This document shows positions 16,673 to 24,792 of a DNA stretch of 64,000 nucleotides, piece by piece (the first letter of the stretch is position 1; each line of letters starts with the position of its first letter). The DNA comes from an uncultured Campylobacter sp. (GTDB lineage Bacteria > Actinomycetota > Actinomycetes > Mycobacteriales > Mycobacteriaceae): assembly GCA_946221035.1 (NCBI GenBank), contig CAMIME010000006.1:1-64000 (forward strand). The letters run 5' to 3'. A program made the translations under genes and the position numbers. The notes beneath the pieces are model-generated. The model ran no database searches. It worked only from the letters and a program-made list of their open reading frames with translations, and was not told where the DNA came from.

Positions 16673-17596
16673 ATGGCTCACCCCGACTCATCCCCGTACC
16701 TCGATTTCAGCCGAGAGGATTGGCGCACGCGCCGCGCCAAGATGCCACAGGTGCTCACCGAGGGCGAGCTGGCCAAACTTTCGGGCATCGGCGAGAACCT
16801 TGACCTTCAGGAAGTCGAGGAGATCTACCTGCCCTTATCGCGCCTGATCCACCTTCAGGTGCGCGCGCGGCAGAAGCTGACGAAGGCCACCGAAACCTTC
16901 ATCGGGGACGACCCCGGCCACGTGCCGTTCATCATCGGCCTCGCCGGTTCAGTGGCGGTGGGCAAATCCACCACCGCGCGCGTGCTTCAGGTGCTGCTGC
17001 AACGGTGGGAGTCGCACCCGCGCGTGGACCTCATCACCACCGACGGCTTCCTCTACCCCACCGCCGTACTCAACGAGCGCGGCCTGATGAGCCGAAAGGG
17101 CTTCCCCGAGTCCTACGACCGGCGCAACCTCATGCGCTTTGTCACCGAAGTCAAGTCTGGCCGGCCCGTCGTTCGCGCGCCGATCTATTCCCACAAGGCC
17201 TACGACATCCTCCCGGATGAGTTCGTGGAAGTCCGCCAGCCCGACATCCTCATCCTCGAAGGCCTGAACGTCTTGCAAACCGGCCCCACGCTCATGGTGT
17301 CGGACCTGTTCGACTTCTCCATCTACGTTGACGCGAAGACGCAGGATATCGAGCGCTGGTACATCGACCGCTTCCTCAAGCTGCGCAAGACCGCGTTTTT
17401 GGAACCCGGGGCGGCGTTCGCCCACTACGCCGAATTGGATGATGCGCAGGCGGCGTACCGCGCCCGGGAGCTGTGGCAGACGATCAACCTGCCCAACCTG
17501 GTGGAAAACATTCTGCCCACCCGGGTGCGCGCATCCCTGGTGCTGCACAAGGATTATGACCACAAGGTCAAGCGCATCCGCATGCGCAAAATCTAG
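16673..17596 (+). CDS. coaA: Pantothenate kinase (type I)
   Basis: This enzyme phosphorylates pantothenate, the first step of CoA synthesis. It has 307 residues. Walker A GLAGSVAVGKSTTAR is at about 87-101, followed by DLITTDGFLYP, RKGFPESYD and PDILILEGLNVLQ. ATG 16673 is placed 7 nt after GACAAT, a leaderless start. It converges on the prenyl synthase gene with no gap between the stop codons. Confidence 0.95.
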   Translation: MAHPDSSPYLDFSREDWRTRRAKMPQVLTEGELAKLSGIGENLDLQEVEEIYLPLSRLIHLQVRARQKLTKATETFIGDDPGHVPFIIGLAGSVAVGKSTTARVLQVLLQRWESHPRVDLITTDGFLYPTAVLNERGLMSRKGFPESYDRRNLMRFVTEVKSGRPVVRAPIYSHKAYDILPDEFVEVRQPDILILEGLNVLQTGPTLMVSDLFDFSIYVDAKTQDIERWYIDRFLKLRKTAFLEPGAAFAHYAELDDAQAAYRARELWQTINLPNLVENILPTRVRASLVLHKDYDHKVKRIRMRKI

Positions 17597-18367
17597 TTAC
17601 TTACCGAAGCGGCGCGAGCGTTGCGAGTAATCACGCAGCGCCCGCAGGAAGTCAATCTTGCGAAACGCCGGCCAGTACGTGTCCGTGAACCAAATCTCGG
17701 AATAGGCCGCTTGCCACAGCAAAAATCCGGAGAGCCGCTGCTCGCCCGAGGTCCGAATCACCAAATCCGGATCGGGTTGGCCCGAGGTGTACAGGTGCTG
17801 CGCGAGCGACTCGATAGTCACCGCGCTGGACAGGTCCTCGGCGGCGGTGCCCCGGGACGCCTCATCGTCGACAAGCGAACGCACTGCGTCGACGATCTCC
17901 TGTCGCCCGCCGTAACCCACCGCGATGTTGACGGTCAGTCCGGGCTTCTCGGTGGTTGCGGCAGCAGATTCGAGCATTCGCTTAGCGACGTCCTCCGGCA
18001 GCAAATCCAAATTGCCCACCAACCGCACCCTGCAGCTGTAGTCCTCGGTGGCCAGGTCCGCGATGACACCGGAAATGATGTCGAAGAGGAGCTCCACCTC
18101 CTCAGAGGTGCGCTGAAGGTTTTCCGTGGACAGCAGGTAGATGGTGACCACGTCGACGCCCATTTCGGCGGACCAGCGAACGAGCTCCCCAATTTTCGCC
18201 CCGCCGACCCGGTGCCCGTGCGAGATGTCCTCGTACCCAGATTCGCGCGCCCAGCGTCGGTTGCCATCCGCCATCACTGCGATATGCCGCGGGCGCTTCT
18301 TGCCGCGGAGCTCGAGTTTCAGTCGAGTCTCGTACAGCGGATAGAGGATCTTGGCAAGGGCGCTCAC
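17597..18367 (-). CDS. Z-isoprenyl diphosphate synthase (Rv1086-like)
   Basis: This 256-residue cis-prenyltransferase has HIAVMADGNRRWARE with the catalytic Asp, then STENLQRTSEEVE and VIRTSGEQRLSGFLLWQ. Next to coaA, mca and greA, synteny fits Rv1086, the omega,E,Z-farnesyl diphosphate synthase that starts decaprenyl phosphate synthesis, rather than the long-chain UppS. Product length cannot be read from sequence. GTG 18367 follows TACAGT at 7 nt. Confidence 0.85.
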   Translation of the reverse strand: MSALAKILYPLYETRLKLELRGKKRPRHIAVMADGNRRWARESGYEDISHGHRVGGAKIGELVRWSAEMGVDVVTIYLLSTENLQRTSEEVELLFDIISGVIADLATEDYSCRVRLVGNLDLLPEDVAKRMLESAAATTEKPGLTVNIAVGYGGRQEIVDAVRSLVDDEASRGTAAEDLSSAVTIESLAQHLYTSGQPDPDLVIRTSGEQRLSGFLLWQAAYSEIWFTDTYWPAFRKIDFLRALRDYSQRSRRFGK

Positions 18368-18404
18368 CCCTCCAACTGTAGGCGACAACCCCGTTAGGGA
18401 TGGG

Positions 18405-18716
18405 TTAGAAGGCGCGCTTCTTCCGCTGATCCAGCAGGCCGGCCTCGCTCATTGCCTGATCAACCGCCTTTTCGTCGAACGGGTCGATACCGTGCGCCTC
18501 GGCGAACATCTGGCGGCGGCGGAAGCGAGAAAAACGCCGGTGGAAGGCGTAACCGATGGTCAAGACCACCACCGCGAGCACAACGATGAGTAGCAGCCCG
18601 ATTGGGGAGGCCTTACCGAAGTCCGGGCCAACAGGCGTTTCCGGCGGGGTCTGGGCGAGGATGAACCACGTTGCATCCGATACGGTTGCAGTCGCTAGAT
18701 TCAGAGCGTCAATCAT
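18405..18716 (-). CDS. Small single-span membrane protein behind mca
   Basis: This 103-residue protein has one membrane helix at about residues 40-60 and a basic juxtamembrane stretch (FHRRFSRFRRRQMF), then an acidic helical tail. It corresponds by position to the small membrane protein beside mca in mycobacteria; function unknown. Its ATG directly follows the mca TAA with no gap, and AAGGAG sits at the end of mca, so translation is coupled. Confidence 0.75.
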   Translation of the reverse strand: MIDALNLATATVSDATWFILAQTPPETPVGPDFGKASPIGLLLIVVLAVVVLTIGYAFHRRFSRFRRRQMFAEAHGIDPFDEKAVDQAMSEAGLLDQRKKRAF

Positions 18717-19607
18717 TTACTGCTCCTTCGCTTTCTCGAGTGCTTTCTCGATCCCTGCGAACAGGTCATCCTCCGGCAGGGTTTCGCCCACCCGGCTGGC
18801 GGCGAGCTCGAACTCCTCCGTGGGCCACACATCGCGCTGGTCCTCGACCGGGCTGGCCAAAAACGCACCGGCCGGGTCGATTTGGGTGGCGTGCGCCGTC
18901 AGCGCTTGCGCTCGTTGGGTGAAGTAATCGGCGCACGGCACCCGTGTGGTCACCCGCTGCATCACATCGCCTTCGTTTTCCTCCCAGCGCTTGATCATCA
19001 GCTCGTAGGGGCTCTTCTCGCCGCGCTCTAGGAGCCGCTCCTGAAGCAGCTTCATTCGCTCCAAGATGAACCCGTGGGAGTAATAAAGCTTGAGCGGCTC
19101 CCAGGCCGAGCCGGCATCGGGCGCGAAGTACGGGTCGCCCGCCTTCTCCCAGGCGATCATGGACGCACGGTGCACCATCAGGTGATCCGGGTGCGGGTAG
19201 CCGCCGTTCTCGTCGTAGGTGATGATGACGTGCGGTTGAAACGCCCGGATCTCGCGGACGAGCACCTTGGCCACGTCCTCGTCATCCTGCAACGCGAAGC
19301 ACCCTTCCGGCAGCGGCGGCATCGGATCGCCCTCTGGCAGGCCGGAGTCTTCGTATCCCAGCCATTCGTGCTCCACACCGAGGGCGGAGATGGCGGCCGC
19401 CATTTCCTCGCGGCGGACATCCATGATGTTTTCCAACACGCCCGGGCGGTCCATGGCGGGGTTCAAGATGTCTCCGCGGCGCCCATCCGTGCAGGTGACT
19501 ACTTTGACGCGGTGGCCTTCTGCCGCATACTTCGCCATGGTCGCCGCACCTTTCGATGACTCATCGTCCGGATGCGCATGGATCGCCATGAGACGCAGAC
19601 CGCTCAC
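18717..19607 (-). CDS. mca: Mycothiol S-conjugate amidase
   Basis: This zinc amidase of the MshB/Mca (PIG-L/LmbE) family cleaves mycothiol-drug conjugates so that the mercapturic acid can be exported. It has 296 residues. Zinc ligands are in AIHAHPDDES (about 9-18) and YPHPDHLMVHR; CTDGRRGD and YEDSGLP are also present. It indicates that the organism makes mycothiol. GTG 19607 was chosen, with GGAG upstream; an ATG 48 nt earlier is possible. It forms an operon with the small membrane protein. Confidence 0.93.
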   Translation of the reverse strand: MSGLRLMAIHAHPDDESSKGAATMAKYAAEGHRVKVVTCTDGRRGDILNPAMDRPGVLENIMDVRREEMAAAISALGVEHEWLGYEDSGLPEGDPMPPLPEGCFALQDDEDVAKVLVREIRAFQPHVIITYDENGGYPHPDHLMVHRASMIAWEKAGDPYFAPDAGSAWEPLKLYYSHGFILERMKLLQERLLERGEKSPYELMIKRWEENEGDVMQRVTTRVPCADYFTQRAQALTAHATQIDPAGAFLASPVEDQRDVWPTEEFELAASRVGETLPEDDLFAGIEKALEKAKEQ

Positions 19608-19715
19608 TCGCTCACTCCAACTTTCGTAGGGGGTGGATGTGTACTTCCGGCTCATCTTAGTACCATGATTTCACTATCCCCCATCCGCATATCCACCCAG
19701 CCCGAGGTGCCAAAG

Positions 19716-20186
19716 GTGTCTACCGCTACCCCGTCCCCCAATCGCCCCCGCGCCCGTTACGGCACAGGCGGCGATACCGCGAAGGGTGGCTCAGTAGGGG
19801 GGCGAATCCTCGCCATCGCCGCGGTCGTGATGCTGGTTTTGGTGCTGGTTGTCGGCGGGCGCTCGATCGCGCAGCGGTTCAACCGCCCCATTACGGCAGA
19901 GTTCATTTCGCAGGAGCGTATCGACGACACCACGGGCCGCCTCTGGATCGACGTCACCCGCAAGGACCCCTCCGTGCCGTCCTACTGCATCGTGACGGCG
20001 GTGGACTACTCCCACAGCGAGGTTGGCCGGCGCGAAGTGGTCTTCCCTGCCGGTGGGGAAAAGCAAATGCGGGTGCCGGTAGATCTTCCGGTGCGCGCGC
20101 CCCTGGTGTCTGGTCACGTCTACGGCTGCGCCGACAAGCTGCCGTTCTACCTGGACCCGGAGAGTGACTCCTACCAGGCCCGCTAG
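19716..20186 (+). CDS. DUF4307 membrane protein
   Basis: This 156-residue protein has a basic N-terminus (PNRPRARYGTGGD), one membrane helix at about residues 33-52, and an extracytoplasmic beta-rich domain with two cysteines. This pattern is DUF4307 (Rv1081c-like), always between mca and greA in this group. GTG 19716 is preceded by GAGG; ATG 19665 is an alternative that adds 17 residues. Confidence 0.8.
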   Translation: MSTATPSPNRPRARYGTGGDTAKGGSVGGRILAIAAVVMLVLVLVVGGRSIAQRFNRPITAEFISQERIDDTTGRLWIDVTRKDPSVPSYCIVTAVDYSHSEVGRREVVFPAGGEKQMRVPVDLPVRAPLVSGHVYGCADKLPFYLDPESDSYQAR

Positions 20187-20244
20187 GGCGCTGTGTTAGT
20201 ATTTGGCGGTAATTTTTTCGCTGATTTTTTGGAGGGTCTCCCCC

Positions 20245-20766
20245 ATGGCTGAGACGCAGCAGCAGTACATTACCCCGGAGATGAAGGCGAAGCTCGAGGC
20301 CGAGCTGCAGCAGCTCATCGACAACCGCCCGGTCATCGCGGCGGAGATCAACGAGCGCCGCGAAGAGGGCGACCTGAAGGAGAACGCCGGCTACGACGCC
20401 GCGCGCGAGCAGCAGGACCAAGAAGAAGCCCGCATCAAGCAGATCTCCGAGATCCTGTCGAACTCCACTACGGAGCGCTCCGGTGTTGTCGAGGGCGTAG
20501 CCCACGTCGGTTCCGTGGTGCACGTGTACTACGACGGCGACGAGAACGACCGCGAGACCTTCCTCATCGGCACCCGCGCCGCCTCCACCGGCAACGCGGA
20601 CCTGGAGACGTACTCGGAGAACTCCCCGCTGGGTGCCGCCGTCGTCGGCGCTGCCGAGGGTGAGACCCGCACGTACACCGCGCCGAATGGCCGCGAGATT
20701 TCCGTCACGGTGGTCTCGGCGGAGCCGTATGATTCAGATAAAGCTTCCACGCCGCGCGCGAAGTAG
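20245..20766 (+). CDS. greA: Transcription elongation factor GreA
   Basis: This factor stimulates RNA cleavage by backtracked RNA polymerase. It has 173 residues. The N-terminal coiled coil carries INERREEGDLKENAGYDAAREQQ with the acidic tip, and the C-terminal FKBP-like domain contains SPLGAAVVGAAEGE. ATG 20245 has GGAGGG 8 nt upstream. The T-rich leader (20215-20235) lies just before it. Confidence 0.95.
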   Translation: MAETQQQYITPEMKAKLEAELQQLIDNRPVIAAEINERREEGDLKENAGYDAAREQQDQEEARIKQISEILSNSTTERSGVVEGVAHVGSVVHVYYDGDENDRETFLIGTRAASTGNADLETYSENSPLGAAVVGAAEGETRTYTAPNGREISVTVVSAEPYDSDKASTPRAK

Positions 20767-20840
20767 CTCACTCCTTTTCATTTCACCACCCCCCGCGTAA
20801 ACCCCGCATTAACCCTGCACAACCTCAAAGGATTTTTCCC

Positions 20841-21356
20841 GTGATTGCACCCCGTAAAGCAGCAGTAGCTGGCGTCGCCGCCGCAGCCCTCGCCCTGGCA
20901 GGTTGCCACCCGCCGCACGAGAACCCGTCGGATCTGAAGGTGGACACGGCAATGAGCCAGAACCCGGATTCGCTCATGAGCGCGGGCCAGACCACGCAGT
21001 CGAGCACCGCCACCAACGTCACGCAGGCGAACGAGGCCCGCAAGACGACCACCACCGCGGCGGTGTCCGCGGAGGGCACGCCGCTGCTGGATAACTGCGA
21101 TGCAACTGGGCTGCTGCGCCCCGAGCGCCTGACGGTGGACTGCAAGAACCAGGACGATTTCCTCGAGGACATCGTGTGGGATGAGTGGGGCGAGACCCTC
21201 GCGGTGGGCACCGCCACCCGCGTTGTTGTAAGCCCGGACAACCGCGAGGAGGGCGTCCAGGTCGTGCTCGGCGCCCCGCAGGTGGTCGACGGCAGGCTGG
21301 TCTACACCACGATGTCTGTCAACGGCACGAACGTCACGCCGGAGAACAACTACTAG
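20841..21356 (+). CDS. Putative lipoprotein of unknown function
   Basis: This 171-residue protein has a lipoprotein signal ending LALAGCHPP, with Cys at about 22. A serine/threonine-rich spacer reaches about residue 80, and the C-terminal domain has a cysteine pair (DNCDATG and TVDCKNQ). AAAGGA precedes the GTG. I do not recognise the family. A strong bidirectional terminator follows. Confidence 0.65.
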   Translation: MIAPRKAAVAGVAAAALALAGCHPPHENPSDLKVDTAMSQNPDSLMSAGQTTQSSTATNVTQANEARKTTTTAAVSAEGTPLLDNCDATGLLRPERLTVDCKNQDDFLEDIVWDEWGETLAVGTATRVVVSPDNREEGVQVVLGAPQVVDGRLVYTTMSVNGTNVTPENNY

Positions 21357-21380
21357 GTTCGTTTCCGCCGAGAAGGAAAA

Positions 21381-21412
21381 CGCCCTCGCAGCCAGTCGGC
21401 TGCGAGGGCGTT
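21381..21412. terminator. Bidirectional terminator
   Basis: A perfect 13-bp stem (CGCCCTCGCAGCC and GGCTGCGAGGGCG) with a 4-nt loop lies between two convergent genes. On the minus strand it is followed by TTTTCC and on the plus strand by TT, so it fits best as terminator of the Bax-inhibitor-like gene while also stopping the lipoprotein transcript. Confidence 0.88.
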
Positions 21413-21426
21413 GAGCGTTCCGGCCC

Positions 21427-22215
21427 CTACCTATCGTTGGAGAAGATGGCGAGCAGGCGCAGGATCTCGGTGTAGAGCCATACCAGCGTCACCGCAAGAC
21501 CCAGAGCGACGCCCCAGGCTTCGCGCTCTGGTGCGCCGGTGCGCACGAGCTTGTCCGCCAAGTCGAAGTCGGACAGGAAGCTCAGTGCTGCGAGAACGAC
21601 GCACACGAGGCCGAAGACGATGGACAGCGTGCCGCCGCCGCGCAGGGGGTTCGCACCAGTGAAGACGTAGAGCAGCAGGTTGCCCAGCGCCATCACCGCG
21701 GCACCGACGATGAATCCGGTGATGATGCGGTTGAAGCGTGGCGTGACGCGGATGGCGCCCGTGCGGTAGACCACGAGCATGCCGATGAAGACGCCCACGG
21801 TGCCCAGGATTGCCTGGAAGATGAGCTGGCCGGCATCCGCGCCGCCCACGTTGAACATGCCGGAGACTGCGAACGAGAAGCCGCCGAGGAACAGGCCCTC
21901 AAACACGGCGTAGATCAGGGTGATCACCGGGCTGCCGAACTTGCGGCCGAAGGAGTGCACCAGCACGGTGACGAAGGCACCGATCATGCCCACGAGGGTG
22001 AGCAACGAGCCAAGCCCCGGGTTGACTGCACCGTAGATGGTGAAGTTCAGCGCGGCGAAGGCGATGATGACGGCGAGGGTGATACCAGTCTTGGTCACCA
22101 CATCATCCACCGTCATCGGGCGGTCCTGGCGGACCTCAGGGGCGTAGGCCACCTGGGTGCCGTAACCGGTCTCCGCGTCAGGCAGGTTCTTAAGAACAGG
22201 GTTCGTGCTTCTCAC
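21427..22215 (-). CDS. Bax inhibitor-1/YccA family membrane protein
   Basis: This 262-residue protein has seven hydrophobic segments from about residue 45, including FEGLFLGGFS and DFDLADKLVRTGAPEREAWG before the last helix. It matches the actinobacterial Bax inhibitor-1-like branch, which may act as a calcium or proton leak channel; the role here is unknown. GTG 22215 has AAAGGA 10 nt upstream. The TTG at 22224 is too close to that site. Confidence 0.85.
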   Translation of the reverse strand: MRSTNPVLKNLPDAETGYGTQVAYAPEVRQDRPMTVDDVVTKTGITLAVIIAFAALNFTIYGAVNPGLGSLLTLVGMIGAFVTVLVHSFGRKFGSPVITLIYAVFEGLFLGGFSFAVSGMFNVGGADAGQLIFQAILGTVGVFIGMLVVYRTGAIRVTPRFNRIITGFIVGAAVMALGNLLLYVFTGANPLRGGGTLSIVFGLVCVVLAALSFLSDFDLADKLVRTGAPEREAWGVALGLAVTLVWLYTEILRLLAIFSNDR

Positions 22216-22330
22216 GTAGTCCAATTCCTTTCTGAATTGTTCCTCATGGTGTAGGTCGTCTTGGACTGCTTTTCACCCGTTCTAACGCATCGGTCCCCGA
22301 AAAGGTTCCAACAAACTAGGATTTGCCCAC

Positions 22331-23260
22331 ATGGGCCTGTTTCGCGGGGCACGTCGGGGGCCACGGATCGGTGGCGATTCGATCCGGGAACACCTGGCCG
22401 AGACGCTCGGCGTGGCTGAGGCGTTTCCCTTCGAGTACCACGGCATCCAGGTGCTCGCCTTCGCAGTAGACACCCCGTTTCCCCACCTTCTGTACTGCAC
22501 GTTTGGGCTGTCGCAGGTGCAGTCATCGCAGAAGGTGGCGGGCACGCAAACGGAGCTAACCATGCGTGTACCTGATGCGGCGCTGCCACCGACGTGGCCG
22601 GCTGAGCACCTCGCCCGGATGGCGGCGCGGACGCGGCGCACCGGCAACGACATCGCCCCGGGACACTACATGACCATGCGCTCCGCATACGTGCCCGCGT
22701 ACGTGTTCGTCACCGACCCCGTCCTTGGTGTGGTGGACGGGCCCACCGGGCTGGTGCGCTTCACCTACGCCGTTGGGCTGGTAGGCGACGATTTCGAGCG
22801 AATGCTCCAGTGGGATCCTGTGCGATTCGCCGGCGCGGTGGGCGAGGTCGCCCCGCTAGGGGTGACGGACCCGGGGCGAGAGCCCGTCAGCGCACACGAT
22901 TCGGTGCGGCGTCGGGTGGAGGATGCGGTGGGGGCCGAAGGGTCGTCGATAAGCGCGATGCTCGCGGACACGCTGGTGGTTGAGGCGGGCGGCGTGCGGT
23001 TGGATGGGGAGGCTGCGCGCGACATTTTGCGCGCGGCGCGGCATCGGCTCCTGCATGGGCGCACGTTCGCGCTGGTCAGCGCGGAGCAATGGCTGCTTCT
23101 GGACCCGGGGGCGAACGCCACCGAGTTCGGCGAGGGCCACGTTATCGTGCCCGCCGGCCCAGACGTCGCACACGAGCTTCTGGCGGTGTTCGATGAGCTA
23201 CCGGGCGAGTATGTGCTGACCACGACCCCGCTTGTGATCACGGTCGTGGAACCTGATTAG
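22331..23260 (+). CDS. Suppressor-of-fused (SUFU) domain protein
   Basis: This 309-residue cytoplasmic protein has an N-terminal part (residues 25-165) that fits the bacterial SUFU fold: HLLYCTFGLS, then TELTMRVPDA, PTWPAEHLARMAARTRRTG and DIAPGHYMTM. Bacterial SUFU proteins are often linked to polymorphic toxin immunity or unknown roles. The C-terminal half (about 170-305) is a different alpha/beta domain I cannot place. ATG 22331 lies 8 nt after a TAGGAT box. Confidence 0.7.
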   Translation: MGLFRGARRGPRIGGDSIREHLAETLGVAEAFPFEYHGIQVLAFAVDTPFPHLLYCTFGLSQVQSSQKVAGTQTELTMRVPDAALPPTWPAEHLARMAARTRRTGNDIAPGHYMTMRSAYVPAYVFVTDPVLGVVDGPTGLVRFTYAVGLVGDDFERMLQWDPVRFAGAVGEVAPLGVTDPGREPVSAHDSVRRRVEDAVGAEGSSISAMLADTLVVEAGGVRLDGEAARDILRAARHRLLHGRTFALVSAEQWLLLDPGANATEFGEGHVIVPAGPDVAHELLAVFDELPGEYVLTTTPLVITVVEPD

Positions 23261-23748
23261 GCGAAGACGGTGCCCCACTCGTCGCGCGCGTCCAGAAACG
23301 CCTGCGCGGTGCGCTTTGCGCCCTCGAGGTCGTGGTTCGCGCCCCACCCGCACTGCTTCTCGTTGGCGGCGGGAACCTCGGTGGCCTGCGTGATGTCGGT
23401 CAGCGTCTGCTGCACTAGTGCGGCCACCTCGTTTTCCTGCACGTCGCCGGCCAGCAGCAGGTAGAAACCGGTCTGGCAGCCCATCGGGCCGAAGTCGATG
23501 ACGTTATCCGCGTGGTTGCGAGCATGCTCGGCGAACATGTGCTCAAGCGAGTGCACCGTGGCCATTTCCAGGTGCTCCTTGTTCGGCTGGGTGAAGCGGA
23601 TGTCGTATTTCACCAACACATCGCCCCCGGGCAGCTCCTTCTTGTCGGCGAGGCGGATGAAGGGTGCGGCTACCTTGGTGTGGTCGAGGTTGAACGACTC
23701 GACGTTCATGCGGGATTCAGTCTGGGATTCAGTCCGGGATTCAGTCAT
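23257..23748 (-). CDS. luxS: S-ribosylhomocysteine lyase
   Basis: LuxS converts S-ribosylhomocysteine to homocysteine and DPD, the precursor of autoinducer-2. The iron or zinc ligands are in TVHSLEHMFAEH (His66, Glu69, His70) and QCGWGANHDL (Cys133); the catalytic Cys91 is in PMGCQTGFYL. Length is 163 residues. ATG 23748 lies 7 nt after TACAGT, a leaderless start, which includes a threefold Thr-Glu-Ser-Arg/Gln repeat absent from typical LuxS. The ATG at 23709 would give the canonical N-terminus. Confidence 0.94.
   Translation of the reverse strand: MTESRTESQTESRMNVESFNLDHTKVAAPFIRLADKKELPGGDVLVKYDIRFTQPNKEHLEMATVHSLEHMFAEHARNHADNVIDFGPMGCQTGFYLLLAGDVQENEVAALVQQTLTDITQATEVPAANEKQCGWGANHDLEGAKRTAQAFLDARDEWGTVFA
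23711..23747 (-). repeat. 12-bp tandem repeat (three copies) in the luxS start
   Basis: The unit GACTGAATCCCG, with one base change in the middle copy, is repeated three times and encodes TESR, TESQ, TESR directly after the first methionine. In-frame copy change would alter only the N-terminal tail. Confidence 0.8.
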
Positions 23749-23776
23749 GGACCCGACTGTACTTAAAGGCTCCGAC

Positions 23777-23904
23777 ATGCCCACCACCCTCGTCTGGTTC
23801 CGCGACGACCTGCGTCTTAGCGATAACCCGTCAAGGAATCCCGCAAGGTGGCCCTTGCCGCTTACGAGGACATCAAGTCCGTGTCGGGACCGCAGGTAGG
23901 GTGA
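23777..23904 (+). pseudogene. phr: Deoxyribodipyrimidine photolyase deletion remnant
   Basis: The ATG at 23777 starts 18 codons reading MPTTLVWFRDDLRLSDNP, the N-terminus of a DNA photolyase. At 23830 the frame shifts and the next 25 codons to a TGA at 23902-23904 contain KESRKVALAAYEDIK, which resembles the extreme C-terminal helix of photolyases (typically REEALAAY-like). About 400 codons are missing, so the gene was internally deleted and is not functional. The N-terminal match is strong; the C-terminal match is inferred from short similarity. Confidence 0.7.
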
Positions 23905-23910
23905 GCCCTT

Positions 23911-24792
23911 GTGACTTCCCTCTTGCGCAAAGCCGTCGCTGTCTTCACTGCCGCCGCGCTTACCCTCTCCCCCGCGCCCGCCGTCGCGCAGCCCGCCGCG
24001 GCGAACGTGGTGGTCTTCGGCGACTCGTTTGCCGCGAACCCTGACCAGTACCGGTCCACCGCGCTGCAATTTACGGGCGCTTCGAGCCTGTCGAGCATGT
24101 TGGGCGCACCGGAGCGGATCTTCGAGTCGTACCCACATCAGCGCGGGTGCCTGCAGGGGCCCGACAACTGGCCGCGGCAGCTGCAAGCCACGACCGGCAG
24201 GCAGGTCGCCGACTGGTCCTGCACCGGCCACACCTCCGCCGAATTGCTCTCGCGTATCGACGACGCCGTGCGCGCCGGGTCCCTCACCCGCGCCACCCGG
24301 TCGGTAGTGATCTCAGTCGGGTTCAACGATTTCTGGCGCGGCCCGGCGGTCAACCTCGCTGCGGGCTACGACACAGCCGCCATCCAGGACGCCTACCTGC
24401 GGAACCTGCGTGAGGCCGCGGCGAAGATCCGCGCGGCGGCGCCGGGAGCGAGGATCGTCATGGTCGGGATGTTGTCGGTGTCCGAAGCCGCCGGCGCCCA
24501 ACGGATGTGCCTGCTCAACGTGGTGCCGAACCTGCCGCTTGGTATCCCGGTACCCCCTGTCCAACGGTTGGAGTCACTGAACCAGGACAACCAGCGCCGC
24601 GCCGCGTCCCAGATCGGTGCCGCATTCATCGACATCAAGGCGATGTCCGCCGGGCACACTACCTGCGCGCCCGACTCGCAACGCTGGGTGGCTGGCCTCA
24701 TTGACACCACCACGGACAGTTACAACATGGCATTCCACCCCTCGCGCGCAGGTTCGCGGTTCGTGGCCGAGCAGGTAGCGGGTGCGCTGTGA
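23911..24792 (+). CDS. Secreted SGNH/GDSL hydrolase
   Basis: This 293-residue protein has a signal peptide ending near APAVAQPA (about 28). Block I is VVVFGDSFAANP with the nucleophile Ser, block III is SVGFNDFW, and block V is AFHPSRAG with the catalytic His, so it is probably an esterase or lipase. Six or more cysteines suggest disulfides, as in actinobacterial SGNH lipases. Its TGA overlaps the GTG of the ABC ATPase gene by 4 nt, tying it to the osmoprotectant importer operon. Confidence 0.85.
   Translation: MTSLLRKAVAVFTAAALTLSPAPAVAQPAAANVVVFGDSFAANPDQYRSTALQFTGASSLSSMLGAPERIFESYPHQRGCLQGPDNWPRQLQATTGRQVADWSCTGHTSAELLSRIDDAVRAGSLTRATRSVVISVGFNDFWRGPAVNLAAGYDTAAIQDAYLRNLREAAAKIRAAAPGARIVMVGMLSVSEAAGAQRMCLLNVVPNLPLGIPVPPVQRLESLNQDNQRRAASQIGAAFIDIKAMSAGHTTCAPDSQRWVAGLIDTTTDSYNMAFHPSRAGSRFVAEQVAGAL

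Noticed and set aside
23257..24231. Extended start for luxS (324 codons)
   Set aside because: The added N-terminus is antisense to the SGNH gene and photolyase remnant; a leaderless promoter precedes ATG 23748.
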